From assembly GCA_041740995.1 (NCBI GenBank), contig JBGSKY010000076.1, forward strand, positions 1-42,016: a stretch of DNA of 42,016 bases. Reading direction: 5' to 3'. The notes beneath the pieces are model-generated. The model was not told where the DNA came from. It saw only the letters and a program-made list of their open reading frames with translations, and did no database searches. The stretch's first letter is position 1. Each line of letters starts with the position of its first letter. Both the position numbers and the translations under genes were made by a program. This document shows positions 16,912 to 25,896 of the stretch, piece by piece. The DNA comes from JBGSKY01 sp041740995. Lineage in GTDB: Bacteria; Planctomycetota; Planctomycetia; Pirellulales; Pirellulaceae.

Positions 16912-17265
16912 CTAGAGCGGAAGCAATTGAAGAAGTTGCTCAACATCGATCGGCTTTTGTAACAGGTGGGAAATCCCAGCGTCGACCGATCGTTGTGCTC
17001 CTTCTGTATTTGCTAGAGCGGTGATCATTATTGTCGCAACTTTTGGACGTAGCTTTAGCAGCTCTCGGTAAACATTGTCACCGTTCATTTCCGGCATCTG
17101 GTAATCAAGCAATACTAAATCGTATGCGTGCACCTTAGCAAACGCTATTGCCGATGATCCATCATTGGCTGTATCGATCTCGAACCCCAAGTCCTCTAAG
17201 ATGTCACGTAAGTTGCAGCAGATATCGTCGTCGTCATCAACCACTAAAATTCTGCGTGCCCGCAC
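16912..17265 (-). CDS. stand-alone CheY-like receiver protein
   Basis: 117 residues, a receiver domain and nothing else. The start is GTG at 17265, two bases after the upstream kinase stop. Acidic pocket DDDDD at 10-14, phospho-acceptor Asp54 in LLDYQMPEMNG, Thr in MITALAN and Lys in LLQKPID are all present, so it should be phosphorylatable. With no output domain it can only act through protein contacts: as a phosphate shuttle or sink between the two kinases and the NtrC-type regulator, or as an allosteric brake on the kinase. It is the last gene of the cbb3 run, translationally linked to the kinase before it. Confidence 0.88.
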   Translation of the reverse strand: MRARRILVVDDDDDICCNLRDILEDLGFEIDTANDGSSAIAFAKVHAYDLVLLDYQMPEMNGDNVYRELLKLRPKVATIMITALANTEGAQRSVDAGISHLLQKPIDVEQLLQLLPL

Positions 17266-17267
17266 AA

Positions 17268-18404
17268 TTATTCTCCGTTAAATTTCTGAAGAGTCAGCGT
17301 AAAAGTGGTGCCCACCGCAACTTCACTTTTGACTTGCAGTGTACCACGGTTTTGTTCAACGATTGCCCGAGTAATTGACAATCCTAGACCAAGGCCACGA
17401 GCTTTCGTCGAATAGAACGGTTCCATAACTCTATCCAACTGATCAGGCGCAATCCCTACGCCTGTATCTGTAAATTTCAGCATGATCTGACTATCATGGC
17501 AAACCGCAGCCAGCTCAAGCTTGCCACCGTTTGGCATCGCATCAACAGCATTGCGGATTAGATTGCGAAATACAATTGCGAGTTGATCACGATCCGCGAA
17601 CGCGCGCAGCACTTGGTCGGGAAAATTCGAGCTGACGGCGATATTTTTGGGAATCCCAGCATCCGCAATAACACGCATCAGCAAATCCAACAAATCAACG
17701 GCAGCTAGGGCAGGTTCTGCATTGCGGGAAACTTCTGATAACGCCGTAATGACGCTATCCATCAAACAAACTTGGCGGTTGATCCGGTTCAGATGTTCGC
17801 AAACTTTTGACTCAGGTGGTTTTTTCGCGTTGAGCAAGTAATACGCGGACGTCTTAATCGCATTTAGCGGATTGCGGATTTCATGCGCAATTCCACCAGC
17901 AACGCGACCCAAAGTTGCAAGTTTTTCTTTCTGAACCAATTCTGCTTGCGCCTTTTCTAATTGCTCTGTCCGCCGTTGTACTGTGTGGTCAAGTTCAAGA
18001 TTCAAGTCGATTAACTTTCGTTCGACTTCTTTCAAATCGCTGATATCGCGCAAGATTCCAGCGAACAGTTTGCCGTCTTCGGTTTGGACTTCGCTCACCG
18101 CAAGATGAAGTGGGAAAACCTGTCCATCTTTTTTTTTGCCTTGGACTTCCCGTCCGATACCGATAATCCGTCGCTGTCCAGTCGCATGATAATGTTCTAG
18201 ATAGCCGTCATGTTCCTGACGATATGGATTTGGCATCAGCATCGTAATATTCTGCCCCACCATCTCCTCGGGACAATAGCCAAACATACGTTCGGTTGAG
18301 GGATTCGATAATTGAATAACGCCTTTCGAATCGATGACGATGATCGCATCAACCGCTGTTGCAAGAATTGATGCTAGAAGCGCTTCGGATTGCTTTCGCG
18401 CCAT
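17268..18404 (-). CDS. PAS sensor histidine kinase, FixL-like
   Basis: 378 residues from the ATG at 18404; a longer frame to 18584 would run into the upstream kinase gene. PAS domain (about 8-125) then a coiled linker, dimerisation domain with His174 in GIAHEIRNPLNAIK, and ATPase domain with N box FRNLIRNAVDAMPNGG, DTGVGIAPD and GLGLGLSI. The PAS segment YRQEHDGYLEHYHATGQ then RRIIGIGREVQGKKKDG closely follows FixL: His65 falls where FixL has its heme-ligating His, and Arg85 in GIGR where FixL has the oxygen-responsive Arg. The FixL Arg206-equivalent is His71. Many heme-free PAS kinases share HDxY, so oxygen sensing is likely but not proven. No transmembrane segment, so cytoplasmic. A nine-T tract (nine A in the coding strand, 18129-18137) lies in the PAS coding region. 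Confidence 0.9.
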   Translation of the reverse strand: MARKQSEALLASILATAVDAIIVIDSKGVIQLSNPSTERMFGYCPEEMVGQNITMLMPNPYRQEHDGYLEHYHATGQRRIIGIGREVQGKKKDGQVFPLHLAVSEVQTEDGKLFAGILRDISDLKEVERKLIDLNLELDHTVQRRTEQLEKAQAELVQKEKLATLGRVAGGIAHEIRNPLNAIKTSAYYLLNAKKPPESKVCEHLNRINRQVCLMDSVITALSEVSRNAEPALAAVDLLDLLMRVIADAGIPKNIAVSSNFPDQVLRAFADRDQLAIVFRNLIRNAVDAMPNGGKLELAAVCHDSQIMLKFTDTGVGIAPDQLDRVMEPFYSTKARGLGLGLSITRAIVEQNRGTLQVKSEVAVGTTFTLTLQKFNGE

Positions 18405-18429
18405 AAACTGAGTTTCCGTCGGAGTTGTC

Positions 18430-19854
18430 TTATTTGTTATGTGTCGGCAATTGAATGATGAAACGGGCTCCTGCGGTGAAACTTGCGTCGGTCGAAATTT
18501 CACCTTGATGAGCATCAATGATCCGTTGCACAATTGACATACCCAAGCCGGTCCCACGTTGTTTAGTCGTGAAAAACGGCTCAAAGATCTTTTCCCTTTG
18601 TTGCGAATTTAGACCAGGGCCATTGTCGCTGATCTTAATTGTGATCAACGAATCGTTTTTCGATTCACAATCAATCAATACCTTTGTGTCATGTTGACAA
18701 GCTGCCAATGAGTTTTCGAATAGATTTCGAAAGACTTGTTCCATTCGCATAACATCCACTATGGCAAAACGCTCAATTCCGTCATCTTTCAGCTCGACCG
18801 TTCTACCATTTCGCGTAATTGCCAAATGTCCCCATACTCGATGCCATATTTCACGCAAATTTGCACGTTCGCGATGCAGGTAGATTGGAGCGGCAAATGA
18901 ACGGACTTCTTCTAACAAATTCTGAAGATCCAGCGAAGCGCGTGAAATCGTTTCAACATCGCTGCGAGCGTCTGATTCAGCAGGTATTTCCAAAGTCAAC
19001 ATTTCAACTGCGGCTTGAATTCGTTGTAGTGCGTTTCGGCTCTCGTGAGCTAATCCAGTGACCATTTGGCCGATTGCCGCCAAGCGTTCGGCTCGCATTG
19101 CATGCTCTTGAGCCGACGTCAAATCCGTGATATCGATCCCAATCGCCAAGACAGACGTCGTTCTTCCATGTTTATCTTTAAGTGTCGTGTTGGACCAGCG
19201 AATCGATCGTTGTGAGCCATCTTTGGTGACGATAGCGTTTACAACGCCGGCACTATCGATATCGTTTGCGACTTTAAAAAAGACTTCTCTTACGCTCTCG
19301 GTTTCATTGGCTGGTAGGCACGTCTCAAACCAGTCTTTGCCTTTCAAATCTTGTAACTTCCAACCGGTCGTTCGCTGGAAATATGAATTGAAACGGACAA
19401 TTTTTCCGTCCAAGTCCAATAACAGAACGATCGCTTCGGCAATATCAAGAACTTCGTTAGCAAAATTCTGCTCTGTAAGTAACGCAGCCGCTGATTCGTG
19501 TTGCATCGCGATTCGATTGACGCTTAGACGCAACGCATCAGGATTGATTGGCTTGATGAGATAATCTGCGACCCCTAATCGGAAGGCTGCGATTGTGCTG
19601 TCCAGATCGGCATAGCCGGTTACGACAATGATCTCAATTTTCGGCGCGATGCGTTTTAATTCTGGCAGCAGATCTTCCGCGCGACCATCAGGCAACTTGC
19701 GGTCCAAAAGCATCAACGCAACGTCGCCTTTCCCCAATTCAGTTTTTGCATCGACAAACGACGCACATGAGTTGACGCAATGTCCGTCCAGCTCAAGAAT
19801 ATCGCGGAGGTTCGCTTGAGTATCTTCATCATCTTCGATTAATAAAATTTTCAA
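18430..19854 (-). CDS. hybrid signalling protein: receiver-PAS-histidine kinase
   Basis: 474 residues. An N-terminal receiver (1-120; acidic IEDDED, phospho-acceptor Asp51 in LLDRKLPDG, Lys in YLIKPINPD) is followed by a PAS domain (about 128-250; VLLLDLDGKIVRFNSYFQRTTGW) and a kinase core: H-box GLAHESRNALQRI with the phospho-His near 270, N box FRNLFENSLAAC, DNGPGL, and GTGLGMSI. A receiver at the front of a kinase suggests input from another kinase, so the protein can receive and relay phosphate. No membrane helices. It lies 15 bases after ccoS and 25 bases before the FixL-like kinase, in the same run as the oxidase genes. Confidence 0.9.
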   Translation of the reverse strand: MKILLIEDDEDTQANLRDILELDGHCVNSCASFVDAKTELGKGDVALMLLDRKLPDGRAEDLLPELKRIAPKIEIIVVTGYADLDSTIAAFRLGVADYLIKPINPDALRLSVNRIAMQHESAAALLTEQNFANEVLDIAEAIVLLLDLDGKIVRFNSYFQRTTGWKLQDLKGKDWFETCLPANETESVREVFFKVANDIDSAGVVNAIVTKDGSQRSIRWSNTTLKDKHGRTTSVLAIGIDITDLTSAQEHAMRAERLAAIGQMVTGLAHESRNALQRIQAAVEMLTLEIPAESDARSDVETISRASLDLQNLLEEVRSFAAPIYLHRERANLREIWHRVWGHLAITRNGRTVELKDDGIERFAIVDVMRMEQVFRNLFENSLAACQHDTKVLIDCESKNDSLITIKISDNGPGLNSQQREKIFEPFFTTKQRGTGLGMSIVQRIIDAHQGEISTDASFTAGARFIIQLPTHNK

Positions 19855-19869
19855 AACGAAACCAGTTCT

Positions 19870-20031
19870 TTATTTCTTCAACTTGTCACTCGGTTGATCT
19901 TCAATCAGAATTCGGATAGATGGCGCGTCCAAGTCTTCATACTGACCCGAGCGAATGCATTGTACGCAAGCAAACATTCCAGCGGCACCGAGCAACAACG
20001 CGATTGGCAGTGCAATATAAAGCACACTCAT
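19870..20031 (-). CDS. ccoS: CcoS, cbb3 oxidase maturation protein
   Basis: 53 residues: MSVLYIALPIALLLGAAGMF is one N-terminal membrane helix, followed by ACVQCIRSGQYEDLDAPSIR, the CcoS signature (G-Q-Y-D/E-D-L-D-x-P). CcoS is required for cofactor insertion into the oxidase in proteobacteria. The ATG overlaps the ccoI stop by four bases (ATGA), deciding this start over the in-frame TTG or ATG further up. The tail LIEDQPSDKLKK replaces the usual short acidic end. Confidence 0.93.
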   Translation of the reverse strand: MSVLYIALPIALLLGAAGMFACVQCIRSGQYEDLDAPSIRILIEDQPSDKLKK

Positions 20032-22493
20032 ATTGAATCTTTGCGATAAATCGGCCAAAGTAAGGCGAGCGACACTACCGTGATTGAACTGATTGGCATC
20101 AAAATCGCCGCCACTAGCGGGGTAATCATGCCAAACAATGCAAGGCCAACTGCCAACAAATTGTACATTAGCGAGACAGCGAACGTCGTGTAGATTAGTG
20201 TCATAGAACTACGTGCTGCACAAAACAAAGCGGTGATAGAGCTCAATCGATCGCCCGCTATGAAAACCGGAGCGGCCCGCAAACTGACTTCTGCCCCACC
20301 TTGCACAGCGATACCCACGTCGGCAGCGGCTAACGCGGCTGCATCATTGACTCCATCTCCAACCATCACGACAGTCCCAGACTTGTAGCAGCGAATCTGA
20401 TCAAGTTTTTGTTCAGGCGTCAAATTGCCGACGCAATTTCGCTGTGGCGCACCAATCAGCTTAGCGATCTGGGTGACAATCGAAGGATGGTCACCCGATA
20501 GAATGCCAACTTCCCAACCCATATTCTTAAGTTGCTTTACAGTTTGAATCGCATCCGATTTCAATCGATCCGAAATGCCTAGAAGACTTTGAACTTTCCC
20601 GTTAACCACAACATAGATAGGCGTACAACCACCAGAAATTGCATACCGAGCTGCTTCTGCAAACACTTTCGGCAAGTTCACTTCTTCTTGTTTTAATAAA
20701 TCAGCGTTACCGATCAGAACCTGATGGTCATCAACCCAGCCGCTGACTCCACCAATCACATTTTCAACGGTCACTTGATAGGCATCTATCGAGATACCTT
20801 CTTCTTGAGCGAGGCGAATAATTGCGCTGGCAATCGGATGACGAACTTGTGATTCTAAAGCGGCGGCAAGTTTTAACGAAACGCGGTCGCCGAACCGAAA
20901 ATCTGCTGAAGGACGTCCGGCAGTCAAAGTTCCTGTCTTATCGAAATAGACAATACCACGCTTGGCGAGTTTAGTGAGCGAGTCGCCATCCCGCACAAAG
21001 ATTCGCCGCTTCGCCGATTTTCCTAACGAAACTGCGATTGCCAGCGGCGTTGCCAATGCCAAAGCACATGGACAGGCGACGATCAAGAGCGACGTCGCTA
21101 CACCGACGGCGACCTGCCAACCGTTAGGCAGCCAGATGCAAAATGCAACGCAGCCAAGCACTGTTACGATACAGACAAACACACCACCGATTCGATCGGC
21201 CAGTTGCACTAGCGGTGTTCGATCAGCACTGGCAGCTTCCACCGCCTGCAGCACTTGTCCAATGCGACTCTCGCGACCAATAGCGCTCACTCGAATGTCG
21301 AGTTGGCTTTCGATATTGACCACGCCAGCTTCAATAGAATCGCCGATCTTCAATCGGACTGGCTCGCTTTCGCCCGTTAACAGCGCACGATCGATGAGCG
21401 AGTTACCGCGTACCACTTCGCCATCAGCTGGGCTGCTCTGGCCCGGTAAAACGCGAATCGTATCACCAACAATCAAACGGTCAGTCAACACGCGAATGAC
21501 AATTTCGTCAGCTTCAATAAGACTGGCATAGCGTGGCGTCATTCGCAGTAGCAGATCAATTGCCTTGGCCGCTCGATGCTGTTGACGAAATTGAATCCAA
21601 CGCCCTATCAATAGAAGAAAAACCAGGACAGCTAACGAATCAAAGTACACATCGCCTTGTCCCAAAATCAAGCTTACCACACCTGCAATGGTTCCCACTA
21701 ACAAACCCATCGCAATCGGCAAATCCATATGGGGCGTTTTGTTTCGCAATGCAGCCAGTGCACCAAGTAAAAACGTTCGACCTGGAACAGTTACCGCAAC
21801 GACGCCTAGCGCAACTCCAAATCCGCGTAGTAAAGACTGATGCGCAGCCTCGATACCGGATGCTTCACCAGCATACAACGCGATTGCTAACCACATCGAA
21901 TTGGTCGCGCAAAATCCAGCGATCGCAATTTGAATCAGCAACTTTCGATTTTGACGTTGAAAGCCAGCATCCATATCGACACCCATTGGTGCCAATTCAT
22001 ATCCCAGTTGATGCAATACTTGGGCGATTTCTGAAAGCCGAATCTTTTCGTCGTCGAATCGGATATCCAGCGTGTGATTGCTCAGCTTTACTTGCGCCCA
22101 AGACCAACCCTTTGTTCTAGCGGCCACATTTTCGATCAGCCACGCACAGGCCGCACAATGCAACCCAATGATGGCCAATCGACAACTCAACGAGCCATCT
22201 TCATTTCGTTGGACGTTGGCTTGGTCGAAGAAGTCGGCGGTATCAAAATCCTCGAAGCTTTGTGTTTGAGTCGGCATCTTCAATTCACCGACGCAGCGAT
22301 CTCGCAAGTCATAATAGCTTTGTAAGCCCCAGCCATGAATCAACTCGTAGACACCCTGACAGCCACGACAACAGAAAACTTCATTCTCGGGTGTCTCCTC
22401 ATAGCTTGGCGTAGCCAATCCACAGTGGACACAAGGCTTATCGACCAGCGGCGATGAGCTAACTTTTTTAAGACCATCGAGCAAGGCTCTCAT
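20028..22493 (-). CDS. ccoI: CcoI/FixI-type copper-translocating P-type ATPase
   Basis: 821 residues from the ATG at 22493, which overlaps the previous stop by four bases; the longer frame to 22526 is not needed. N-terminal Cys-rich region CVHCG (21-25) and FCCRGC (40-45), a metal-binding domain with GLHCAACAWLIENVA, then eight membrane helices, the TGES actuator loop (LLTGESEPV), the CPCAL copper motif in helix 6, the phosphorylation site DKTGTLTAG, and GDGVNDAAAL. CcoI exports copper for the CuB centre of the cbb3 oxidase. In the operon it is translationally coupled to the TauE-like gene before it and to ccoS after it. Confidence 0.95.
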   Translation of the reverse strand: MRALLDGLKKVSSSPLVDKPCVHCGLATPSYEETPENEVFCCRGCQGVYELIHGWGLQSYYDLRDRCVGELKMPTQTQSFEDFDTADFFDQANVQRNEDGSLSCRLAIIGLHCAACAWLIENVAARTKGWSWAQVKLSNHTLDIRFDDEKIRLSEIAQVLHQLGYELAPMGVDMDAGFQRQNRKLLIQIAIAGFCATNSMWLAIALYAGEASGIEAAHQSLLRGFGVALGVVAVTVPGRTFLLGALAALRNKTPHMDLPIAMGLLVGTIAGVVSLILGQGDVYFDSLAVLVFLLLIGRWIQFRQQHRAAKAIDLLLRMTPRYASLIEADEIVIRVLTDRLIVGDTIRVLPGQSSPADGEVVRGNSLIDRALLTGESEPVRLKIGDSIEAGVVNIESQLDIRVSAIGRESRIGQVLQAVEAASADRTPLVQLADRIGGVFVCIVTVLGCVAFCIWLPNGWQVAVGVATSLLIVACPCALALATPLAIAVSLGKSAKRRIFVRDGDSLTKLAKRGIVYFDKTGTLTAGRPSADFRFGDRVSLKLAAALESQVRHPIASAIIRLAQEEGISIDAYQVTVENVIGGVSGWVDDHQVLIGNADLLKQEEVNLPKVFAEAARYAISGGCTPIYVVVNGKVQSLLGISDRLKSDAIQTVKQLKNMGWEVGILSGDHPSIVTQIAKLIGAPQRNCVGNLTPEQKLDQIRCYKSGTVVMVGDGVNDAAALAAADVGIAVQGGAEVSLRAAPVFIAGDRLSSITALFCAARSSMTLIYTTFAVSLMYNLLAVGLALFGMITPLVAAILMPISSITVVSLALLWPIYRKDSI

Positions 22494-23317
22494 CGTGTCG
22501 TGTCTCCAACATGAGCTTGGCAACACGGTAATTTCGACTGATCACTATTCTGAATTTGCTCGACCAAAATCTCGGTGTGAGTCTGAAAACCATTTGTCTC
22601 AGCTCGAAACGCCGTCGGCTGCAAGTCCTTAAGCGATTTTAGTTCCGCAAATCCGCGGCCTGTCGCCGTAAAACAACCAGTCAAAATCAACAGTATCGCT
22701 GTTGCCACGGGAACCAATCGCAGAGAATAGCCAGTAAGCCATCGGGTACCAGCCACCAAGCTTGTCAACGCTGGTAGGCTTCCGATCCAAAACGCAAACA
22801 TTAGCAACGAACCCATTATTTCACTTCCTGTTCCAGCCGCTGCCAATGCGAACAAGTAGAGCCACCCGCACGGCAAAAGCGTCGTTAGCAATCCGATCGC
22901 ATAGGCTCGGATGGTTGGCGAAAACGCTACGAGTCTCGGACGCAAACCGACTAAGATCGATGCGATTCGCGATGGCTGAAGCTTGCTTTGGGTTTTCCAG
23001 AAGCCCACCAAAGGAATGATCTTCGCTACGCCGACTGCAATCATCAGCACGCCAGCGACGCGTGCGGCCGTCACTTGCCAACCCAACGCAACATTACCGA
23101 AGTTGACTAGGCTTCCTAGATAGCCAGCCGTTGCGCCGAAGCTTAGATAGGTCGTTAGACGACCCAAATGATACATCACGACTCGTTTGAACATTCGTCC
23201 ATTCGGTTGAGACGAATTGCCTTGACTAGCCAAAATTGCGAGCGGTCCACACATGCCAATGCAATGCAGGCTTCCTAATAGGCTTGCGGAAACTACAGCT
23301 AAAAGTAGATAGACCAT
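22490..23317 (-). CDS. TauE/SafE-like (UreH/CcsB-type) integral membrane protein of the cbb3 cluster
   Basis: 275 residues with about six membrane helices. The start reads MVYLLLAVVSASLLGSLHCIGMCGPL; the HCxGMCGP motif in helix 1 is the signature of the sulfite-exporter-like family that accompanies ccoGHIS in many genomes. YHLGRLTTYLSFG, then LPCGWLYLF in the middle, are other landmarks. Conserved Cys and Met residues in the membrane suggest metal handling, most plausibly copper supply with CcoI, but the family role is not settled. Its C-terminus has a soluble extension with a CCQAH motif. Starts three bases after the ccoH stop and overlaps ccoI by four bases. Confidence 0.8.
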   Translation of the reverse strand: MVYLLLAVVSASLLGSLHCIGMCGPLAILASQGNSSQPNGRMFKRVVMYHLGRLTTYLSFGATAGYLGSLVNFGNVALGWQVTAARVAGVLMIAVGVAKIIPLVGFWKTQSKLQPSRIASILVGLRPRLVAFSPTIRAYAIGLLTTLLPCGWLYLFALAAAGTGSEIMGSLLMFAFWIGSLPALTSLVAGTRWLTGYSLRLVPVATAILLILTGCFTATGRGFAELKSLKDLQPTAFRAETNGFQTHTEILVEQIQNSDQSKLPCCQAHVGDTTR

Positions 23318-23320
23318 GAA

Positions 23321-23824
23321 CTACTCCAAAGAAAAGCTGCGGGTCAACTGAATAGGTTCGCTCGCCCCAGTAATATCCAATTCCAATTGCCACAAACCAG
23401 GCTGCGACATTTGAATTCGGGCCATAAAACGTCCATCAGCAACATCCTGCAAGCGAACCGTCTGTACTTGATTGGCACGAGCGTGATGATAAACCTGCGC
23501 CGATATTTCTAATTCGCCAATCGACTGGTTCAACGGTAATTTTAGGTCGACTGCGATTGTGCGTTCGCCTGAGGCATCTGCCACGCGCGATATATCGCAA
23601 TCGATTTTCCAGCCCAATCGCGCTGCGGCCAATAACGCAGCATGGCGTTGGTCCCAGTGAAGTGCGGCGGTATGGTAGTCGGGCACGATTGCCACCGATG
23701 GATCGCCTGTGGCCAACCTAATCGCCGTGTATCCAACGCATACTTGCAACCCGAGGAGCAGTATTACAAGCGAAACCCATACGCGCTTTGCACGTCGTTC
23801 AGCTTGGACGTTTGATTGATTCAT
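23321..23824 (-). CDS. ccoH: CcoH/FixH-like protein
   Basis: 167 residues. One N-terminal membrane helix (RVWVSLVILLLGLQVCVGYTAI) follows a charged start, and a periplasmic domain of about 125 residues with an Ig-like pattern (LKLPLNQSIGELEIS, then GLWQLELDITGA) fits the FixH family. CcoH assists assembly or stability of the cbb3 oxidase. The DPSVAIVPDYHTAALHWDQ segment is a good FixH landmark. Located between ccoG and the TauE-like gene, as is usual. Confidence 0.85.
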   Translation of the reverse strand: MNQSNVQAERRAKRVWVSLVILLLGLQVCVGYTAIRLATGDPSVAIVPDYHTAALHWDQRHAALLAAARLGWKIDCDISRVADASGERTIAVDLKLPLNQSIGELEISAQVYHHARANQVQTVRLQDVADGRFMARIQMSQPGLWQLELDITGASEPIQLTRSFSLE

Positions 23825-23877
23825 AAATACAGTCTTGATGAAATATGTTCAAAGATGGGCAACAGCTTCGCGAGTCC

Positions 23878-25269
23878 CTAACGTGGACCGACCAGCGTGA
23901 TTTTTAAGTGACGTTCATTTTGACTTGAATCCCGAACGACAATTATGCAGTCATGACTGCCTGTACCGGCTGTCAAGCGAACAGGGAAATTCAGCGAGAT
24001 TGCCACGCGCTCGCTCTGGCCTGCATCAAGCGTCAATTCTGATTGATCGACCGCCGCAAGCGTGACAGCGGTGTCGTTTTGCATCGCAAGCTCATACGTT
24101 TGCCGTTGGTCAGTTCGATTGACCAATCGCATCAAAAACGGATTGGTTAACTCACCGCTCGGCAAAAGAACAAACGGCGAACCCTTACCACGGATTAGTC
24201 GTGCGTCAAAACCAGTCTTGCTAGCGATTGATACCACGAATCCTGTTAGCACCAAAGCTAAGATAATTGGATAAACAATCGTGCGTGCGCGGAGAAAACG
24301 TCGCGGCTTGCCAGCGATAGAATCTTGAGAGCTGTAGCGAATCAGACCCGTTGGCAATCCGACCCGCGTCATTACTTCATCGCACGCATCGATACATTGA
24401 GTGCAATTAATACACTCCATCTGCAAACCCTTGCGAATATCGATTCCCGTTGGACAAACGACAACACAGCGATGGCAATCGACACAATCACCAAGTTTTT
24501 CATTCGGAAAGTGTTTGCCTTTCTTTCGTGGCTCACCGCGCGGTTGATCGTACGCGACGATCAACGATTGCTCGTCAAGCATGACTGATTGAAACCGACC
24601 ATACGGGCACGCGATCAAACATAATTGTTCGCGGAACACCAGACCTTGATACAACATCGCGGCCGTTGCGGCGGCCATCACCAAGAATGCAGTTGGATGT
24701 TCCCACGGCTTCATCTGCATCCATCTCGCCAAACGATCAGTGCCGATGAAATATGCTAGAAAGGTGTGAGCTAGCACCATTGCTAAGACGACATAGGTCA
24801 GAATCCTAGCGACTTGCCACCAACCGCTGCGTGTCTTGTTTGACAAACCGCCTTTGCCAGAAGTGCCCGCAAAGAATCGATCAAGCGGTCGAAACAGAAA
24901 CTCCATGAACACGGTTTGTGGGCACGCCCATCCACACCACAATCGGCCAGCAAACGTCGTAATCAGGACGATGGAAATAAAGACGCTGAGCAACAAGAAG
25001 GCCAATACTAATGTATCAGTTGGCAAAAATGTCTTTCCAAACACGGTGAATTGACGGGCTGCGATATCGAGCAGGATTAGCGGCTTGCCGTTAATCCGAA
25101 AAAAAGGGACCGCGATGAAGATTACCATCAACACGTATGCGACCCAGCGACGCCGATGCCACCACTTACCCTTGGACAATTTTGGATTGAGCCAACGCCG
25201 CCGTCCATCCTTATAAAGTGTGCTAAGGACTTCGTCTTCAGGCTCCAGTAAGCTATCGATGTTATTCAT
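23878..25269 (-). CDS. ccoG: CcoG/FixG/RdxA, cbb3 accessory iron-sulfur protein
   Basis: 463 residues. N-terminal cytoplasmic segment, then about five membrane helices with FGKTFLPTDTLVL and CGWACPQTVFMEF, and CLIACPYGRFQSVM. Two 4Fe-4S cluster motifs follow: CVDCHRCVVVCPTGIDIRKG and CINCTQCIDACDEVM. A C-terminal FixG-type Ig-like domain (about 345-463) ends the protein. In proteobacteria CcoG reduces copper(II) for use by the assembly machinery. It lies 30 bases downstream of ccoP and 53 bases upstream of ccoH in the same direction. Confidence 0.95.
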   Translation of the reverse strand: MNNIDSLLEPEDEVLSTLYKDGRRRWLNPKLSKGKWWHRRRWVAYVLMVIFIAVPFFRINGKPLILLDIAARQFTVFGKTFLPTDTLVLAFLLLSVFISIVLITTFAGRLWCGWACPQTVFMEFLFRPLDRFFAGTSGKGGLSNKTRSGWWQVARILTYVVLAMVLAHTFLAYFIGTDRLARWMQMKPWEHPTAFLVMAAATAAMLYQGLVFREQLCLIACPYGRFQSVMLDEQSLIVAYDQPRGEPRKKGKHFPNEKLGDCVDCHRCVVVCPTGIDIRKGLQMECINCTQCIDACDEVMTRVGLPTGLIRYSSQDSIAGKPRRFLRARTIVYPIILALVLTGFVVSIASKTGFDARLIRGKGSPFVLLPSGELTNPFLMRLVNRTDQRQTYELAMQNDTAVTLAAVDQSELTLDAGQSERVAISLNFPVRLTAGTGSHDCIIVVRDSSQNERHLKITLVGPR

Positions 25270-25299
25270 ATTACTTTTTGTCAGGTGTTCAGCCTATTA

Positions 25300-25896
25300 C
25301 TACTCGGATTTTGGCTTTTCTGATAAGTCCACTTTGGCAGGCCAAGCTTCTATGACTTGGCCGTCAGGTGGGCGAGGACTTGGCAAATTTTGACCGCGTA
25401 ACGTGGCAACATAAGCTGAAACTAAAACGATTTCGTTTGGATGCAGACGATTCGCCCATGCAGGCATCGCACCCTTACCAGCTCCCTTCTCAATGATGGA
25501 TGCAATGTCTTCGATATGCTTTACGTTTTTGTAGGCTTCATCAGTCAAGTTCGGACCGATTTGGCCTTCGCCATTACGACCATGACAGGAGATGCAGTTA
25601 CCCTTGAAGACGCTTTCGCCTACGCGAACCCAGTCGGGCTGGTGCATATACGAAACTATCGTCGCTGCGTCGGACGTAAGGTCGCCGATTTCAGAAAACT
25701 GCAGTCGGGTGTTTGCAGCTAAAGCCGCACTGTACTGTTCTTCCGGATCACGACCCTCAACTCCGTGAAACATGATCGCATAAACTGGGCTGCCAACGAT
25801 GCTGATAATGAATAACCATTTCCACCAGCCGGGCAGTGGATTATCGTACTCTTGGATGCCATCGTAGCTATGGATGACTTCATTCTTTTCATTCAT
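25300..25896 (-). CDS. ccoP: CcoP-like single-heme subunit of cbb3 oxidase
   Basis: 198 residues from the ATG at 25896, which overlaps ccoQ by eight bases; the 14 extra residues of a longer frame are dropped. IHSYDGIQEYDNPLPGWWKWLF is the classic CcoP start, followed by one membrane helix (residues 25-45). Only one heme c motif is present, CISCH at 101-105, with the axial-ligand region GAGKGAMPAWA. Proteobacterial CcoP has two hemes and about 290-300 residues, so this is the shorter single-heme form. It passes electrons from periplasmic donors to CcoO. No second heme motif is present in the DNA nearby. Confidence 0.93.
   Translation of the reverse strand: MNEKNEVIHSYDGIQEYDNPLPGWWKWLFIISIVGSPVYAIMFHGVEGRDPEEQYSAALAANTRLQFSEIGDLTSDAATIVSYMHQPDWVRVGESVFKGNCISCHGRNGEGQIGPNLTDEAYKNVKHIEDIASIIEKGAGKGAMPAWANRLHPNEIVLVSAYVATLRGQNLPSPRPPDGQVIEAWPAKVDLSEKPKSE

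Noticed and set aside
18505..18518. Perfect FNR-type box TTGAT-N4-ATCAA
   Set aside because: It lies inside the coding region of the receiver-PAS-kinase gene and encodes a conserved IDAHQG segment; no FNR/FixK gene or other copy is seen upstream of the operon, so it is probably coincidental.
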